Positions 17,626 through 27,532 of a stretch of DNA of 64,000 bases are shown here, piece by piece. Each line of letters starts with the position of its first letter. Position 1 is the stretch's first letter. The notes below the pieces were generated by a model. It had not been told where the DNA came from and ran no database searches. It saw only the letters and a list, made by a program, of their open reading frames with translations. Source of the stretch: an uncultured Paracoccaceae bacterium (GTDB lineage: Bacteria; Pseudomonadota; Alphaproteobacteria; Rhodobacterales; Rhodobacteraceae); assembly GCA_947498645.1 (NCBI GenBank), contig CANMKS010000001.1, forward strand, positions 2,022,032 to 2,086,031, read 5' to 3'. A program made the translations under genes and the position numbers.

Positions 17626-19038
17626 GTGACCCGCTACCCCCGTGACATGACCGGATATGGTGCCCAACCGCCTGCTGCCAATTGGCCGGGCGGGGCAAAG
17701 ATTGCCGTGCAGATCGTGCTGAACTACGAAGAAGGTGGTGAGAACAACATCTTACATGGTGATCCTGCCTCTGAGGCGTTTCTGTCCGAGATTACGGGCG
17801 CGGCGCCTTGGCCGGGCCAGCGCCATTTCAACATGGAATCGCTTTATGAATACGGCTCTCGCGCCGGGTTCTGGCGTTTGCATCGTTTGATGGCCGATTT
17901 GCCCGTGACGGTTTACGGCGTGGCCACGGCTTTGGCCCGCGCGCCAGAGCAGGTGGCCGCGATGCAGGCTGCGGGCTGGGAGATTGCCAGCCATGGCCTG
18001 AAATGGGTCGAACACAAGGATATGCCCGAAGACGTAGAGCGCGCACAGATGGCCGAGGCCATACGTTTGCACACTGAGGTGACGGGTGCGCCGCCGCGCG
18101 GCTGGTACACGGGCCGCTGTTCCAACAATACTGTTCATCTGGCCGCAGAGACCGGCCAATTTGCCTATGTGGCGGACAGCTATGCTGACGATCTGCCCTA
18201 TTGGATGCGCCTTGGTCGCAGAGACCAGTTGATCGTGCCCTATACGATGGACTGCAACGACATGCGCTTTGCCATTCAGGCGGGCTTTACCAATGGTGAC
18301 CAGTTTGAAAGCTACCTGCGTGACAGCTTTGATGTGCTTTACGCCGAAGGCGCTGCGGGCGTGCCCAAGATGCTGTCCATTGGTCTGCATTGCCGTCTGA
18401 TGGGCCGTCCGGGGCGCGCTGCGGCATTGGCGCGCGTGATCGACTATATGAAGTCGCATGACGATGTCTGGTTCGCGACACGTCTGGAGATTGCCGAGCA
18501 CTGGATGCAAGAACATCCGCCCGTGGCACGGACTGCCCCGTCCGAAATGGATCACGAGGCATTTGTCGGAGCGTTCGGCGGCATCTTTGAGCATAGCCCG
18601 TGGATTGCCGAAGGTGCACATGCGCTAGAGCTTGGGCCGACCCACGACACGGCGCAAGGTGTGCATAGCGCGCTGGTTCGCGTGTTCCGCTCTGCCTCGG
18701 ATGAGCAGTGTTTGGGCGTTTTGAATGCGCACCCCGATCTGGCGGGCAAACTGGCCGCTGCGGGCAAGCTGACAGCGGAAAGCACAGCAGAGCAGGCGGG
18801 CGCCGGTCTTGATCATTTGACCGATGAAGAGCGCGAGATGTTTCAGGCGCTTAACGCGCAATATGTCGCGCGCCACGGTTTTCCCTTCATCATCGCCGTG
18901 AAGGACAACGACAAAGCCTCTATTCTGGCGGCATTTCAGCGGCGGATCGACAATGACGGCGCCACAGAGTTCGCCGAAGCGTGCCGACAAGTGGAACGCA
19001 TCGCCGAACTGCGCCTGATCGAGAAGTTGGGCAAATGA
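17626..19038 (+). CDS. puuE-uraD: Fusion of allantoinase PuuE and OHCU decarboxylase UraD
   Basis: A 470-residue two-domain protein. Residues 1 to about 305 form a NodB-like polysaccharide-deacetylase-fold allantoinase (YPRDMTGYG, LNYEEGGEN, GWEIASHGLKW). Residues about 310-470 form an OHCU decarboxylase domain with the catalytic HPDLAGKL and HGFPFIIAVK motifs. One polypeptide would thus make (S)-allantoin from OHCU and open it to allantoate. It starts with GTG 17626, AAGGA 10 nt upstream; no ATG is in a suitable place. The stop overlaps the next gene by ATGA. Both domains look complete. Confidence 0.93.
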   Translation: MTRYPRDMTGYGAQPPAANWPGGAKIAVQIVLNYEEGGENNILHGDPASEAFLSEITGAAPWPGQRHFNMESLYEYGSRAGFWRLHRLMADLPVTVYGVATALARAPEQVAAMQAAGWEIASHGLKWVEHKDMPEDVERAQMAEAIRLHTEVTGAPPRGWYTGRCSNNTVHLAAETGQFAYVADSYADDLPYWMRLGRRDQLIVPYTMDCNDMRFAIQAGFTNGDQFESYLRDSFDVLYAEGAAGVPKMLSIGLHCRLMGRPGRAAALARVIDYMKSHDDVWFATRLEIAEHWMQEHPPVARTAPSEMDHEAFVGAFGGIFEHSPWIAEGAHALELGPTHDTAQGVHSALVRVFRSASDEQCLGVLNAHPDLAGKLAAAGKLTAESTAEQAGAGLDHLTDEEREMFQALNAQYVARHGFPFIIAVKDNDKASILAAFQRRIDNDGATEFAEACRQVERIAELRLIEKLGK

Positions 19039-19523
19039 CGCAGCTCTTGCACATTGAACCGCTGACCAAAGAGGCCTTTGCGCCCTTTGGCGATGTTCTT
19101 GAGGTGGCGGGCGACCCGGACAAGATTATCAATCAAGGGCTTTGTGGCCGCTACCATGACCGTGCGCAGATCGACATTCGGGGTGGCCGCGCAGGCATCA
19201 GCCTTTTCAATGCCGAACCCCGGCAGTTCCCGATTACGCTTGATATGGTCGAACGGCACCCTGAAGGCAGTCAGGCCTTCCTGCCCATGAGCTTTGACCC
19301 TTTCGTTGTGGTCGTGGCACCTGATGAAAACGGAAGCCCATCCCGGCCACGCGCATTTCTGACGGCGGCAGGGCAGGGGGTAAACTATGCACGCGGCACA
19401 TGGCACGGGGTGCTGACGCCCCTTCATGCGCCCGGATTATTCGCCGTTGTAGATCGGATCGGGGAGGGTCCGAACCTGCAAGAACATTGGTTTGAAACAC
19501 CATTCATCATCACAGATGGATAA
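19035..19523 (+). CDS. allA: Ureidoglycolate lyase
   Basis: A 162-residue AllA-type protein. It begins LHIEPLTKEAFAPFGDVLE, with the cupin-like core including GISLFNAEPRQFPI, MVERHPEGSQAFLPM and the late RGTWHGVLTPL. It splits (S)-ureidoglycolate into glyoxylate and urea. ATG 19035 overlaps the stop of the puuE-uraD gene, so the longer frame from 18981 is not used. It is followed after 51 nt by the purine permease. Confidence 0.93.
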   Translation: MTQLLHIEPLTKEAFAPFGDVLEVAGDPDKIINQGLCGRYHDRAQIDIRGGRAGISLFNAEPRQFPITLDMVERHPEGSQAFLPMSFDPFVVVVAPDENGSPSRPRAFLTAAGQGVNYARGTWHGVLTPLHAPGLFAVVDRIGEGPNLQEHWFETPFIITDG

Positions 19524-19574
19524 TCATTTGCCAGCGGGAAGACTGGTCAATACGTCCAAAGGGAGGGACACACT

Positions 19575-20999
19575 ATGGTAGACAACGCAATCGGGACAGC
19601 AGAGCAACTCCGCGATCCAAATTATACACCGGCGCTGCAACGCGCCATTCCACTGGGCATCCAGCACGTGCTGGCAATGTTTGTATCCAACGTAACACCG
19701 GCAATCATCGTCGCAGGTGCTGCCGGTTTTGGCTTTGGGTCCAATAGCCCTGATTTCCCGGAACTGCTGTATCTGATCCAGATGTCCATGCTGTTTGCAG
19801 GCGTCGCGACATTGCTGCAAACGGTCTCGATCGGGCCGGTTGGGGCCAAGCTGCCCATCGTGCAGGGTACGTCATTTGCCTTTATTCCGATCATGATCCC
19901 GCTTGTCGCGGGCAAGGGTGTTGATGGCTTGGCCGCCTTGTTTGGGGGGATCGTGGTTGGCGGTATCTTCCATGCATTCCTGGGCCTTTTCATCGGCAAG
20001 ATACGCTTTGCCTTGCCACCGCTCGTCACGGGGCTTGTGGTCACGATGATCGGTCTGGCATTGGTCAAAGTAGGTATTCAGTATGCCGCAGGTGGTGTGC
20101 CCGCGATCGGCACGCCAGAGTACGGATCGCTGCTCAACTGGTCTGCCGCATTGGTCGTGATCTTCGTCACGCTGGGGCTGAAGTTCTTCACCTCTGGTAT
20201 GCTGTCGGTCTCGGCCGTGTTGATCGGCCTGATTGTTGGCTATTTCTACGCGCTGGGCGTGGGCATTCTGGAATGGTCCGCCGTGACGGGTTCATGGGAG
20301 CGTTCAGCCGCTTTCGCCCTGCCACAGCCGTTCAAATACGGATTTGAGTTCTCGATTGCCGCGGTGATCGGTTTCTGCCTGATGGCCTTTATTTCAGCGA
20401 TTGAGACTGTGGGCGATGTCACAGGTATCACAAAAGGTGGTGCAGGACGCGAAGCTACAGAAGAAGAGATCACCGGCGCGACCTATGCTGATGGTCTTGG
20501 ATCGGCTGTCGCTGGCATCTTTGGCGGCTTTCCAAACACATCCTTCAGCCAGAACGTGGGTCTGATTGCGATGACAGGCGTGATGAGCCGCCACGTGGTG
20601 ACATGCGGTGCGATTTTCCTGATCATTTGCGGACTTATTCCCAAAGTGGGCGGTATCATCCGCACGGTGCCCATCGAAGTGCTTGGCGGTGGTGTGATCG
20701 TGATGTTTGGCATGGTTGTGGCTGCAGGCATCTCGATGCTGTCGGATGTTGACTGGAACCGGCGCAACATGGTGATCTTTGCGATTGCCCTTTCCATTGG
20801 TCTTGGCCTTCAGTTGGAGCCGGGTGCCGTTGCCGGTTTGCCTGACACGGCACGTATCCTGATGACATCGGGCCTGCTGCCTGCTGCCTTCATTGCCATC
20901 ATCCTCAACCTGATCCTGCCGGAAGAACTGGCAGGCGAGGCAACCGAGGAAGTCTCGGGCGGTATGGCTGGCCATGGCGACGGATCGTTGCCCAAGTAA
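19575..20999 (+). CDS. Uracil-xanthine / urate permease (NCS2 family)
   Basis: A 474-residue NCS2 nucleobase-ascorbate transporter with about 14 hydrophobic segments. The central family signature GGFPNTSFSQNVGLIAMTGV (about 316-335) contains the QN-x-G element, and an acidic residue in an upstream helix (SAIETVGD) is the expected substrate contact. It probably imports urate, xanthine or a related purine by proton symport, feeding the enzymes around it. GGGAGGG precedes ATG 19575. A strong terminator follows the gene. Confidence 0.92.
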   Translation: MVDNAIGTAEQLRDPNYTPALQRAIPLGIQHVLAMFVSNVTPAIIVAGAAGFGFGSNSPDFPELLYLIQMSMLFAGVATLLQTVSIGPVGAKLPIVQGTSFAFIPIMIPLVAGKGVDGLAALFGGIVVGGIFHAFLGLFIGKIRFALPPLVTGLVVTMIGLALVKVGIQYAAGGVPAIGTPEYGSLLNWSAALVVIFVTLGLKFFTSGMLSVSAVLIGLIVGYFYALGVGILEWSAVTGSWERSAAFALPQPFKYGFEFSIAAVIGFCLMAFISAIETVGDVTGITKGGAGREATEEEITGATYADGLGSAVAGIFGGFPNTSFSQNVGLIAMTGVMSRHVVTCGAIFLIICGLIPKVGGIIRTVPIEVLGGGVIVMFGMVVAAGISMLSDVDWNRRNMVIFAIALSIGLGLQLEPGAVAGLPDTARILMTSGLLPAAFIAIILNLILPEELAGEATEEVSGGMAGHGDGSLPK

Positions 21000-21025
21000 G
21001 TCACGCGCCTGAACAAGGTCTAACG

Positions 21026-21053
21026 GGGCCCGGTCATTGTGACCGGGCCCTTT
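21026..21053 (+). terminator. Rho-independent terminator after the purine permease
   Basis: An 11-bp perfect stem (GGGCCCGGTCA / TGACCGGGCCC) with a 3-nt loop is followed by TTTGTCTT. It ends the puuE-uraD / allA / permease transcription unit. Confidence 0.9.
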
Positions 21054-21092
21054 GTCTTGCGCCCTGTGCCAGAATGAAGCAAGAGCCATGCC

Positions 21093-21842
21093 ATGTTTGA
21101 TCTGGTCCTTCTGAGTGTTGCAGGCTTTGCTGCGGGCGTGCTGAACGCTGTTGCAGGCGGCGGCACCTTCCTCAGCCTGCCTGCGCTGATTGCCGTTGGC
21201 GTGCCTCCTGTGGCGGCAAATGCGACGGCCACATTGGCGGCTTTGCCGGGCTATCTGAGCAGCGCATGGGGCTTTCGCCATGACATGCAGGCAGAGGGGG
21301 CGCTATCCTTACCTGCCATTGCTGTCTGTGGCACCGCAGGCGGCTTGCTTGGTGCGCTCTTGCTGATCATCACGCCGGGCGACGCCTTCCTTTGGATCGT
21401 GCCGTGGCTTTTGCTGCTGGCGACGGTGCTTTTTGCGCTTGGTCCGGTGCTGTTGGCCCATGTGCAGAGGCGCGGGGTGGCGTCAGCGGGTGTTGTCGTC
21501 TCTGCTGCTGCGATTTTTGCCGTGTCGATCTATGGCGGCTATTTCAATGGTGGGCTTGGCATCATGCTGCTCGCCACATTTGGATTGCTTGGGTACAGCA
21601 ATCTGCACGGGATGAACGGGCTCAAGACGATGCTGTCGGCGCTGCTGTCGCTGGTGTCAGCCGCTGCCTTCATTGCCGCCGGGCTGATCGCATGGGAGCA
21701 AGCCTTGCCCATGGCGGTCAGCACGATGATCGGCGGCTATGTTGGCGCGCGCGCCAGCCGACGCATTACACGCACTGATCTATTGCGTCACTTTGTGACG
21801 GCAGTTGGCGCGCTGATGGCGTTGGTTTTCTTCCTGCGCTGA
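21093..21842 (+). CDS. TSUP (TauE/SafE) family anion permease
   Basis: A 249-residue membrane protein with about eight hydrophobic helices in two repeats. The first repeat has GVLNAVAGGGTFLSLPAL and the second GGYFNGGLGIMLLA, the glycine-rich pattern of the sulfite exporter TauE/SafE family. It would move a small organic or sulfur anion across the inner membrane. The purine genes around it suggest, but do not prove, a catabolic intermediate as substrate. The Shine-Dalgarno before ATG 21093 is weak. Confidence 0.85.
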   Translation: MFDLVLLSVAGFAAGVLNAVAGGGTFLSLPALIAVGVPPVAANATATLAALPGYLSSAWGFRHDMQAEGALSLPAIAVCGTAGGLLGALLLIITPGDAFLWIVPWLLLLATVLFALGPVLLAHVQRRGVASAGVVVSAAAIFAVSIYGGYFNGGLGIMLLATFGLLGYSNLHGMNGLKTMLSALLSLVSAAAFIAAGLIAWEQALPMAVSTMIGGYVGARASRRITRTDLLRHFVTAVGALMALVFFLR

Positions 21843-21845
21843 TGG

Positions 21846-22679
21846 CTATCCAGCGCCGCCAAGGCGCAACGGCATATGTCGGTTCACATCCTTATATAGC
21901 AGGTAACGAAACTTGCCCGGCCCACCTGCGTAACAGGCCTGTGGGCAGAACGCGCGTAACCACATGTAGTCGCCTGCCTCTACCTCCACCCAGTCCTGAT
22001 TAAGGCGATATGCTGCTTTGCCTTCCAGCACGTAAAGGCCGTGTTCCATCACATGGGTCTCAAGAAAGGGAATGACGGCACCCGGTTCAAAGGTCACGAT
22101 AGTCACATGCATGTCGTGGCGCAGATCCGTTGGATCGACAAAGCGCGTCGTGGCCCATTTTCCATCCGTGTCGGGCATGACCGTTGGCGCGATGTCATTT
22201 TCGTTCGTGACAATCACCTCTGGCAGATCAAGGCCGGGAACGGCGTCATAGGCTTTGCGGATCCAATGAAAGCGCAGCATGTCGTCAGAGGTGTTGTGAA
22301 GTGTCCAACCGGATGATGGTGGCAGATAGGCATACCCTCCCGGCTTCATCACATGGGTCTGCCCGTTGACCGACAATGCGGCCTCACCCTCGACGATGAA
22401 CAGGACACCCTGTGCGGCCGGATCAGCCTCGGGCTGATCGGAGCCGCCGCCGGGGCCGACTTCCATGATGTATTGCGAAAATGTTTCGGCAAATCCGGTC
22501 ATCGGACGAGCGATCACCCATAGGCGGGTGTCGGTCCAGAAGGGCAGAAAACTGGTGACAATGTCGCGCATCGTGCCCTTGGGGATCACCGCATAGGCAT
22601 CAGTGAACACGGCACGATCTGTCAGAAGTTGGTCTTGGCCGGGGTGCCCGCCCTGTGGCGCATAATACTTCGCTGACAT
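21846..22679 (-). CDS. allE: (S)-ureidoglycine aminohydrolase (bicupin)
   Basis: A 277-residue bicupin protein. The N-terminal YYAPQGGHP and IPKGTMRDIVTSFLPFW and the two cupin cores (PGGYAYLPPSSGWTLHN; FLETHVMEHGLYVLEGKAAY) with His/Glu metal ligands match AllE. It removes ammonia from (S)-ureidoglycine to give (S)-ureidoglycolate, the AllA substrate. AGGAG lies close to ATG 22679. Its presence implies an allantoate amidohydrolase route instead of an allantoicase, but the amidohydrolase gene is not in the window. Convergent with the TSUP gene (3-bp gap). Confidence 0.92.
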   Translation of the reverse strand: MSAKYYAPQGGHPGQDQLLTDRAVFTDAYAVIPKGTMRDIVTSFLPFWTDTRLWVIARPMTGFAETFSQYIMEVGPGGGSDQPEADPAAQGVLFIVEGEAALSVNGQTHVMKPGGYAYLPPSSGWTLHNTSDDMLRFHWIRKAYDAVPGLDLPEVIVTNENDIAPTVMPDTDGKWATTRFVDPTDLRHDMHVTIVTFEPGAVIPFLETHVMEHGLYVLEGKAAYRLNQDWVEVEAGDYMWLRAFCPQACYAGGPGKFRYLLYKDVNRHMPLRLGGAG

Positions 22680-22897
22680 TCCCGCTCCTGTTGTCTGAGA
22701 TCAGTTGACTATGTGTCTGGCGGCACTGCGAAACCACCCACAATTCGGTGACAGCACTTTTCGCAAGGTTTTGATAATGCGGGCGAACTGTCAAACGAGG
22801 GGACATTTAGCATCTCTGTATGCGACGGAATGCAGAAACCAGCGATTCACTCTTGCAAGCTGATAGCGCTTTCCGCTACCAAATGCCCCAATACTTG

Positions 22898-23056
22898 ACG
22901 TTGGGAGAACCAGCTTTCTGGTGCCGAAGGAGCAACCGCCTCGGAATCTCTCAGGCCAACGGACCAGCGCCAAGACTCGAATACTCTGGAGAGTGGTGCC
23001 ACATGCACCCGCCGAAGGGATAATGATCTCAGGCAAGCGGACAGAGGGGGCACCAA
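22898..23056 (+). promoter_or_regulatory. Tandem glycine riboswitch upstream of gcvTHP
   Basis: Two aptamer cores are visible. The first (about 22898-22974) has GGGAGA, GCCGAAGGAGCAA, GAATCTCTCAGGC and GGACC. The second (about 22982-23053) has ACTCTGGAGAGTG, CCGAAGGGATAATGATC, TCAGGC and GGACAGAGG. These are the hallmark segments of glycine aptamers I and II, joined by a short linker as in known tandem versions. The distal helix of aptamer II is short. It lies 83 bp upstream of gcvT and should switch gcv expression on when glycine is abundant. Confidence 0.95.
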
Positions 23057-23130
23057 CGCGCGGGCATCGCTTGCGCCACTGTGGTGCCGCTTGATTTAAT
23101 CAAAATCTCGCCGGCTTGATAAGAAGGCGA
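23049..23130 (+). promoter_or_regulatory. Expression platform of the glycine riboswitch
   Basis: GGCACCA (23049-23055) can pair with TGGTGCC downstream (23082-23088) or with the same TGGTGCC inside helix P2 of aptamer II (22994-23000). TTGATTTAATCAA (23091-23103) is a small palindrome. TCGCC (23108-23112) is complementary to GGCGA (23126-23130), which includes the gcvT Shine-Dalgarno. There is no terminator T-run, so translational control through Shine-Dalgarno masking is the more likely mode. All pairings are read by eye. Confidence 0.5.
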
Positions 23131-23138
23131 CACGCGAT

Positions 23139-24263
23139 ATGACGCAGCTCAAGGAAACGCCGCTTCATGCGTTGCATGTGGAACTTGGGGCCAAGATGGT
23201 GCCCTTTGCAGGCTACGATATGCCAGTCCAGTATCCCCTTGGCGTATTGAAGGAACATCAACAAACACGGGCCAAGGCCGGTTTGTTTGACGTCAGCCAT
23301 ATGGGGCAGGTTGTTGTCAAAGGCGCGACCTATGCGGATGCAGCGGCAGGGTTAGAGACACTGATCCCCATTGATATTCTGGATCTGGGCGAAGACCGAC
23401 AACGCTATGGGTTTTTCACCAATGATGATGGTGGCATTGAAGATGACCTGATGCTGGCCAATCGTGGCGATCATGTTTTTGTCGTGGTGAATGCAGCCTG
23501 CAAAGAGGCGGATATCGCCCGGATGAAAGCAGCCCTTGAGCCTGATCTTTCTGTCACCGAGATTACTGACCGCGCTTTGCTGGCCTTGCAAGGACCGTCT
23601 GCCGAAGCGGTGCTGGCGTCATTGGATGAACGTGCTGCCGGGATGAATTTCATGGATGTGGCGACACTGGATTTGAACGGGATCGAGGCATGGGTGTCGC
23701 GTTCCGGCTATACCGGTGAGGACGGCTATGAGATTTCGGTGCCCGCTGATGCGGCTGAGGCACTGGCCAAGTCACTGCTTGCCCATCCGGATGTCGAGGC
23801 CATTGGCCTTGGTGCCCGCGATTCACTGCGGCTTGAGGCGGGGCTTTGTCTTTACGGGCACGACATTGACACCACAACATCGCCTGTTGAAGGCGCATTG
23901 ACCTGGGCAATTTCCAAGGTGCGCCGCGCCGGTGGCGCGCGGGCGGGCGGGTTTCCCGGCGCATCACAGATCATGGCACAGATGGAAAACGGCGCAACGC
24001 GCAAACGGGTGGGGCTATTGCCCGAAGGCCGTGCGCCAATGCGCGAAGGTGTGCCATTGTTTGCCTCCGAGGATGCAACAGATCCCATCGGCGCCATCAC
24101 ATCGGGCGGTTTCGGACCAACCGTCGGTGGACCAGTTGCAATGGGGTATGTCGCAAAAGAACATGCCGCACTTGGCACAACCGTTTTTGGTGAGTTGCGC
24201 GGCAAACGCCAGCCACTCACGCTTACAAAAATGCCGTTCACACCGGCCAACTTCAAAAGATAA
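23139..24263 (+). CDS. gcvT: Glycine cleavage system T protein (aminomethyltransferase)
   Basis: A 374-residue T protein. The N-terminal folate-binding region has [22 protein letters not shown] and LFDVSHMGQ; the middle has [13 protein letters not shown] and the [15 protein letters not shown] motif, and the C-terminal barrel has [21 protein letters not shown]. It transfers the methylene group from the H-protein-bound intermediate to tetrahydrofolate and frees ammonia. It is first in the gcvTHP operon, under the glycine riboswitch. ATG 23139 has GAAGGCGA upstream. Confidence 0.96.
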   Translation: MTQLKETPLHALHVELGAKMVPFAGYDMPVQYPLGVLKEHQQTRAKAGLFDVSHMGQVVVKGATYADAAAGLETLIPIDILDLGEDRQRYGFFTNDDGGIEDDLMLANRGDHVFVVVNAACKEADIARMKAALEPDLSVTEITDRALLALQGPSAEAVLASLDERAAGMNFMDVATLDLNGIEAWVSRSGYTGEDGYEISVPADAAEALAKSLLAHPDVEAIGLGARDSLRLEAGLCLYGHDIDTTTSPVEGALTWAISKVRRAGGARAGGFPGASQIMAQMENGATRKRVGLLPEGRAPMREGVPLFASEDATDPIGAITSGGFGPTVGGPVAMGYVAKEHAALGTTVFGELRGKRQPLTLTKMPFTPANFKR

Positions 24264-24277
24264 CAGGGAGAAAACAC

Positions 24278-24637
24278 ATGAAATACACTGAAGAACACGA
24301 ATGGCTGCGCGCCGAAGGTGACGTTTATGTTGTGGGCATTACAGAGCATGCGACATCGCAATTGGGCGACCTTGTTTTCGTGGAACTGCCTGAGGTTGGC
24401 GACACAGTGGCCAAGGATGACGAAATTGTCGTGATCGAAAGCGTCAAGGCGGCATCGGATATTCTGGCCCCGATTGACGGCGAAATCACCGAAGTGAACA
24501 CGGCCCTAGCCGATGATCCAAGCCTTGCTAACAGCGACGCCATTGGCGAAGGCTGGTTCTTCAAGATCCGGCCATCTGATGCGTCACAGCTTGACGATAT
24601 GATGGACGAAGCTGCCTACAAAGAAATGATTGGCTAA
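24278..24637 (+). CDS. gcvH: Glycine cleavage system H protein
   Basis: A 119-residue lipoyl carrier. The lipoylated lysine is Lys57 in the motif [11 protein letters not shown], and the fold begins with the typical YTEEHEWLR. It shuttles the aminomethyl group between the P, T and L proteins. GGGAG precedes ATG 24278. It is 14 nt after gcvT and 11 nt before gcvP, which makes cotranscription nearly certain. The L protein (dihydrolipoamide dehydrogenase) is not encoded here. Confidence 0.97.
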   Translation: MKYTEEHEWLRAEGDVYVVGITEHATSQLGDLVFVELPEVGDTVAKDDEIVVIESVKAASDILAPIDGEITEVNTALADDPSLANSDAIGEGWFFKIRPSDASQLDDMMDEAAYKEMIG

Positions 24638-24648
24638 GGATTGATCAG

Positions 24649-27492
24649 ATGACTTTCACGCCCACCGACTACCTGCCTTATGACTTTGCCAACCGTCGCC
24701 ACATTGGCCCGTCGCCCGCAGAAATGACAGAAATGCTCAAAGTGGTGGGCGAGAAAGACCTCGACGCGCTGATTGATGACACGCTGCCCGCGAATATCCG
24801 CCAGAAAGAGCCGCTCGACTTTGGCAAGGCGAAGTCAGAACGCGAGCTGCTGCATCACATGCGCGTCACCGCATCCAAGAACAAGGTACTGACGTCGCTG
24901 ATCGGCCAGGGGTTTCACGGGACGGTGACGCCGCCGGTGATCCAGCGCAACATTCTTGAAAACCCGGCGTGGTACACGGCCTATACACCTTATCAACCAG
25001 AGATCAGCCAAGGGCGGCTTGAGGCGCTCTTGAACTTTCAGACGATGGTCTCTGACCTGACCGGTCTGGAGATCGCCAATGCCTCTTTGCTGGATGAGGC
25101 GACAGCCTGCGCTGAAGCTATGACCATGGCGCAGCGGGTGAGCAAATCAAAGGCAAAAGGCTTTTTCATTGATGAGAACTGCCACCCGCAGAATATCTCC
25201 GTCATGCGAACCCGCGCTGAACCGCTGGGGATCGAGATCACCATTGGCAATCCTGATGACCTGGATGCAGAGGCCGTCTTTGGCGCGATTTTCCAGTATC
25301 CCGGCACCTATGGTCATCTGCGGGATTTCACACCCGAAATCGCCAAGCTGCACGACACCAAGGCAATTGGCATCATCGCGGCTGATCCGCTTTCACTGAC
25401 ACTGTTGAAAGAACCCGGCGCGATGGGTGCCGATATTGCCGTTGGGACGACCCAGCGTTTTGGTGTTCCCATCGGCTATGGCGGACCACACGCGGCCTAT
25501 ATGGCGACCAAAGAGAACTATGCCCGGAACATGCCGGGGCGCATTGTCGGGGTGTCCATCGACAGCCACGGCAACCGCGCCTATCGGTTGTCCCTGCAAA
25601 CCCGCGAGCAGCATATCCGCCGTGAAAAGGCCACATCTAACGTCTGCACCGCGCAGGCACTGCTGGCTGTGATGGCGGGTTTCTACGCTGTGTTCCACGG
25701 GCCAGAGGGCCTCAAGGCGATTGCGCAACGTATTCACCGCAAAACCGCGCGTCTGGTTGAGGGCCTCAAGCAAGGTGGCTTTGATGTGCGCCCTGCAACC
25801 TTCTTTGACACGGTCACCATTGACGTCGGACCGCTGCAAGCCGCGGTGGTCAAGTCGGCGCTGGATGAGGGCATCAACCTGCGTATCATCGGCAAGACAA
25901 AGGTTGGCATCACGCTGGATGAACGTACGCGTCCGGCAACCATTGAAAAAGTTTGGCGCGCCTTCGGGATCACCCGTGAAGACAAGGATTACACGCCGCA
26001 TTACAACATGCCCGAAAAGCTGATCCGTACCAGCGAATTCCTGACCCATCCGGTGTTCCATATGAACCGGGCCGAGACGGAAATGATGCGTTATATGCGC
26101 CGGCTTGCAGACCGTGATCTGGCGCTTGATCGGGCCATGATACCGCTTGGGTCCTGCACGATGAAATTGAACGCGGCCGCCGAGATGATGCCCGTCAGCT
26201 GGCGCGAGTTTTCATTGCTCCACCCCTATTGCCCACGTGATCAGGCGGCAGGCTATACCGAGATGATCGATGATCTCTCTGCCAAGCTATGCGATATCAC
26301 CGGCTATGACGCGATCTCGATGCAGCCCAATTCCGGCGCGCAGGGTGAATATGCGGGGCTCTTGACCATTGCACGCTATCACCGCGCCACTGGCGGTGGG
26401 CATCGCAACATCTGCCTTATCCCGATGAGTGCGCATGGCACAAACCCCGCCTCTGCACAGATGGTTGGGTGGAAAGTTGTGCCCGTGAAATCAGCCGATA
26501 ACGGTGACATCGACCTTGCGGACTTCAAGGCCAAGGTGGCCGAGCATGGTGATGATCTTGCCGCCTGCATGATCACCTATCCGTCGACGCATGGCGTCTT
26601 TGAGGAAACCGTGATCGAGGTCTGCCAGATCACACATGATGCCGGTGGGCAGGTCTATATTGACGGTGCCAACATGAACGCGATGGTCGGTCTTAGCCGC
26701 CCTGGCGATCTTGGCGGTGACGTCAGCCATTTGAACCTGCACAAGACCTTCTGCATTCCGCATGGTGGCGGTGGCCCCGGCATGGGACCGATTGGTGTCA
26801 AAGACCACCTGATCGAACATCTGCCCGGTGATCCCAATGACGGCGACGGTGCCGTAAGTGGCGCGCCATTTGGTTCGCCGTCGCTTCTGCCAATCTCATG
26901 GGCTTACTGCCTGATGATGGGTGGTGAGGGGCTGACGCAGGCCACGCGGGTTGCGATTCTGAATGCCAACTATATCGCGAAACGGCTCGAAGGGGCATTT
27001 GATGTGCTCTACAAAGGGCCATCCGGCAAGGTCGCGCATGAGTGTATTATCGACACGCGCCCCTTTGCAGACAGTGCGCATGTGACGGTTGACGATATCG
27101 CCAAGCGCCTGTCCGACTGCGGCTTTCATGCGCCAACCATGTCCTGGCCTGTGTCGGGCACGCTGATGGTTGAACCCACCGAATCCGAAACCAAAGCAGA
27201 ACTTGACCGGTTTTGTGATGCGATGCTGGGGATCCGTGAAGAGATTCGCGCGATTGAAAATGGGACGATGGACCCCGAAAACAACCCACTCAAGAACGCG
27301 CCACATACGATGGAAGACCTCGTCAAGGACTGGGATCGGCCTTATAGCCGCGAAACGGGATGTTTCCCTGCCGGGGCCTTCCGCGTGGACAAATACTGGC
27401 CACCGGTCAATCGCGTGGACAACGTCTGGGGCGACCGCAACCTGACATGCACCTGCCCGCCGATGGAAGATTACGCCGAGGCGGCAGAGTAA
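24649..27492 (+). CDS. gcvP: Glycine dehydrogenase (decarboxylating), P protein
   Basis: A 947-residue single-chain P protein, with an N-terminal half ([16 protein letters not shown], GSLxTMK-like region near 510) and a C-terminal catalytic half. The pyridoxal-phosphate lysine is Lys699 in [18 protein letters not shown]. It decarboxylates glycine and loads the aminomethyl group on GcvH. The length is normal for the fused alpha-beta type. AAGGA precedes ATG 24649. A bidirectional hairpin after the stop separates it from the convergent gene at 27525. Confidence 0.97.
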   Translation: MTFTPTDYLPYDFANRRHIGPSPAEMTEMLKVVGEKDLDALIDDTLPANIRQKEPLDFGKAKSERELLHHMRVTASKNKVLTSLIGQGFHGTVTPPVIQRNILENPAWYTAYTPYQPEISQGRLEALLNFQTMVSDLTGLEIANASLLDEATACAEAMTMAQRVSKSKAKGFFIDENCHPQNISVMRTRAEPLGIEITIGNPDDLDAEAVFGAIFQYPGTYGHLRDFTPEIAKLHDTKAIGIIAADPLSLTLLKEPGAMGADIAVGTTQRFGVPIGYGGPHAAYMATKENYARNMPGRIVGVSIDSHGNRAYRLSLQTREQHIRREKATSNVCTAQALLAVMAGFYAVFHGPEGLKAIAQRIHRKTARLVEGLKQGGFDVRPATFFDTVTIDVGPLQAAVVKSALDEGINLRIIGKTKVGITLDERTRPATIEKVWRAFGITREDKDYTPHYNMPEKLIRTSEFLTHPVFHMNRAETEMMRYMRRLADRDLALDRAMIPLGSCTMKLNAAAEMMPVSWREFSLLHPYCPRDQAAGYTEMIDDLSAKLCDITGYDAISMQPNSGAQGEYAGLLTIARYHRATGGGHRNICLIPMSAHGTNPASAQMVGWKVVPVKSADNGDIDLADFKAKVAEHGDDLAACMITYPSTHGVFEETVIEVCQITHDAGGQVYIDGANMNAMVGLSRPGDLGGDVSHLNLHKTFCIPHGGGGPGMGPIGVKDHLIEHLPGDPNDGDGAVSGAPFGSPSLLPISWAYCLMMGGEGLTQATRVAILNANYIAKRLEGAFDVLYKGPSGKVAHECIIDTRPFADSAHVTVDDIAKRLSDCGFHAPTMSWPVSGTLMVEPTESETKAELDRFCDAMLGIREEIRAIENGTMDPENNPLKNAPHTMEDLVKDWDRPYSRETGCFPAGAFRVDKYWPPVNRVDNVWGDRNLTCTCPPMEDYAEAAE

Positions 27493-27502
27493 GCAGAGAG
27501 AC

Positions 27503-27532
27503 AAGTAGGCGCCCGCTGCGGCGCCTACTTTT
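27503..27532. terminator. Bidirectional terminator between gcvP and the CMD-family gene
   Basis: An 11-bp perfect stem (AAGTAGGCGCC / GGCGCCTACTT) with a 6-nt loop and a short T run on the plus side. The right arm contains the stop codon of the minus-strand gene (27525-27527). Confidence 0.8.

Noticed and set aside
17752..18621. Minus-strand open frame of 289 codons
   Set aside because: Antisense to the puuE-uraD fusion, whose motifs are complete.
22820..23056. Short frames on both strands upstream of gcvT
   Set aside because: The sequence is explained by the tandem glycine riboswitch; conserved bases match RNA motifs and not codons.
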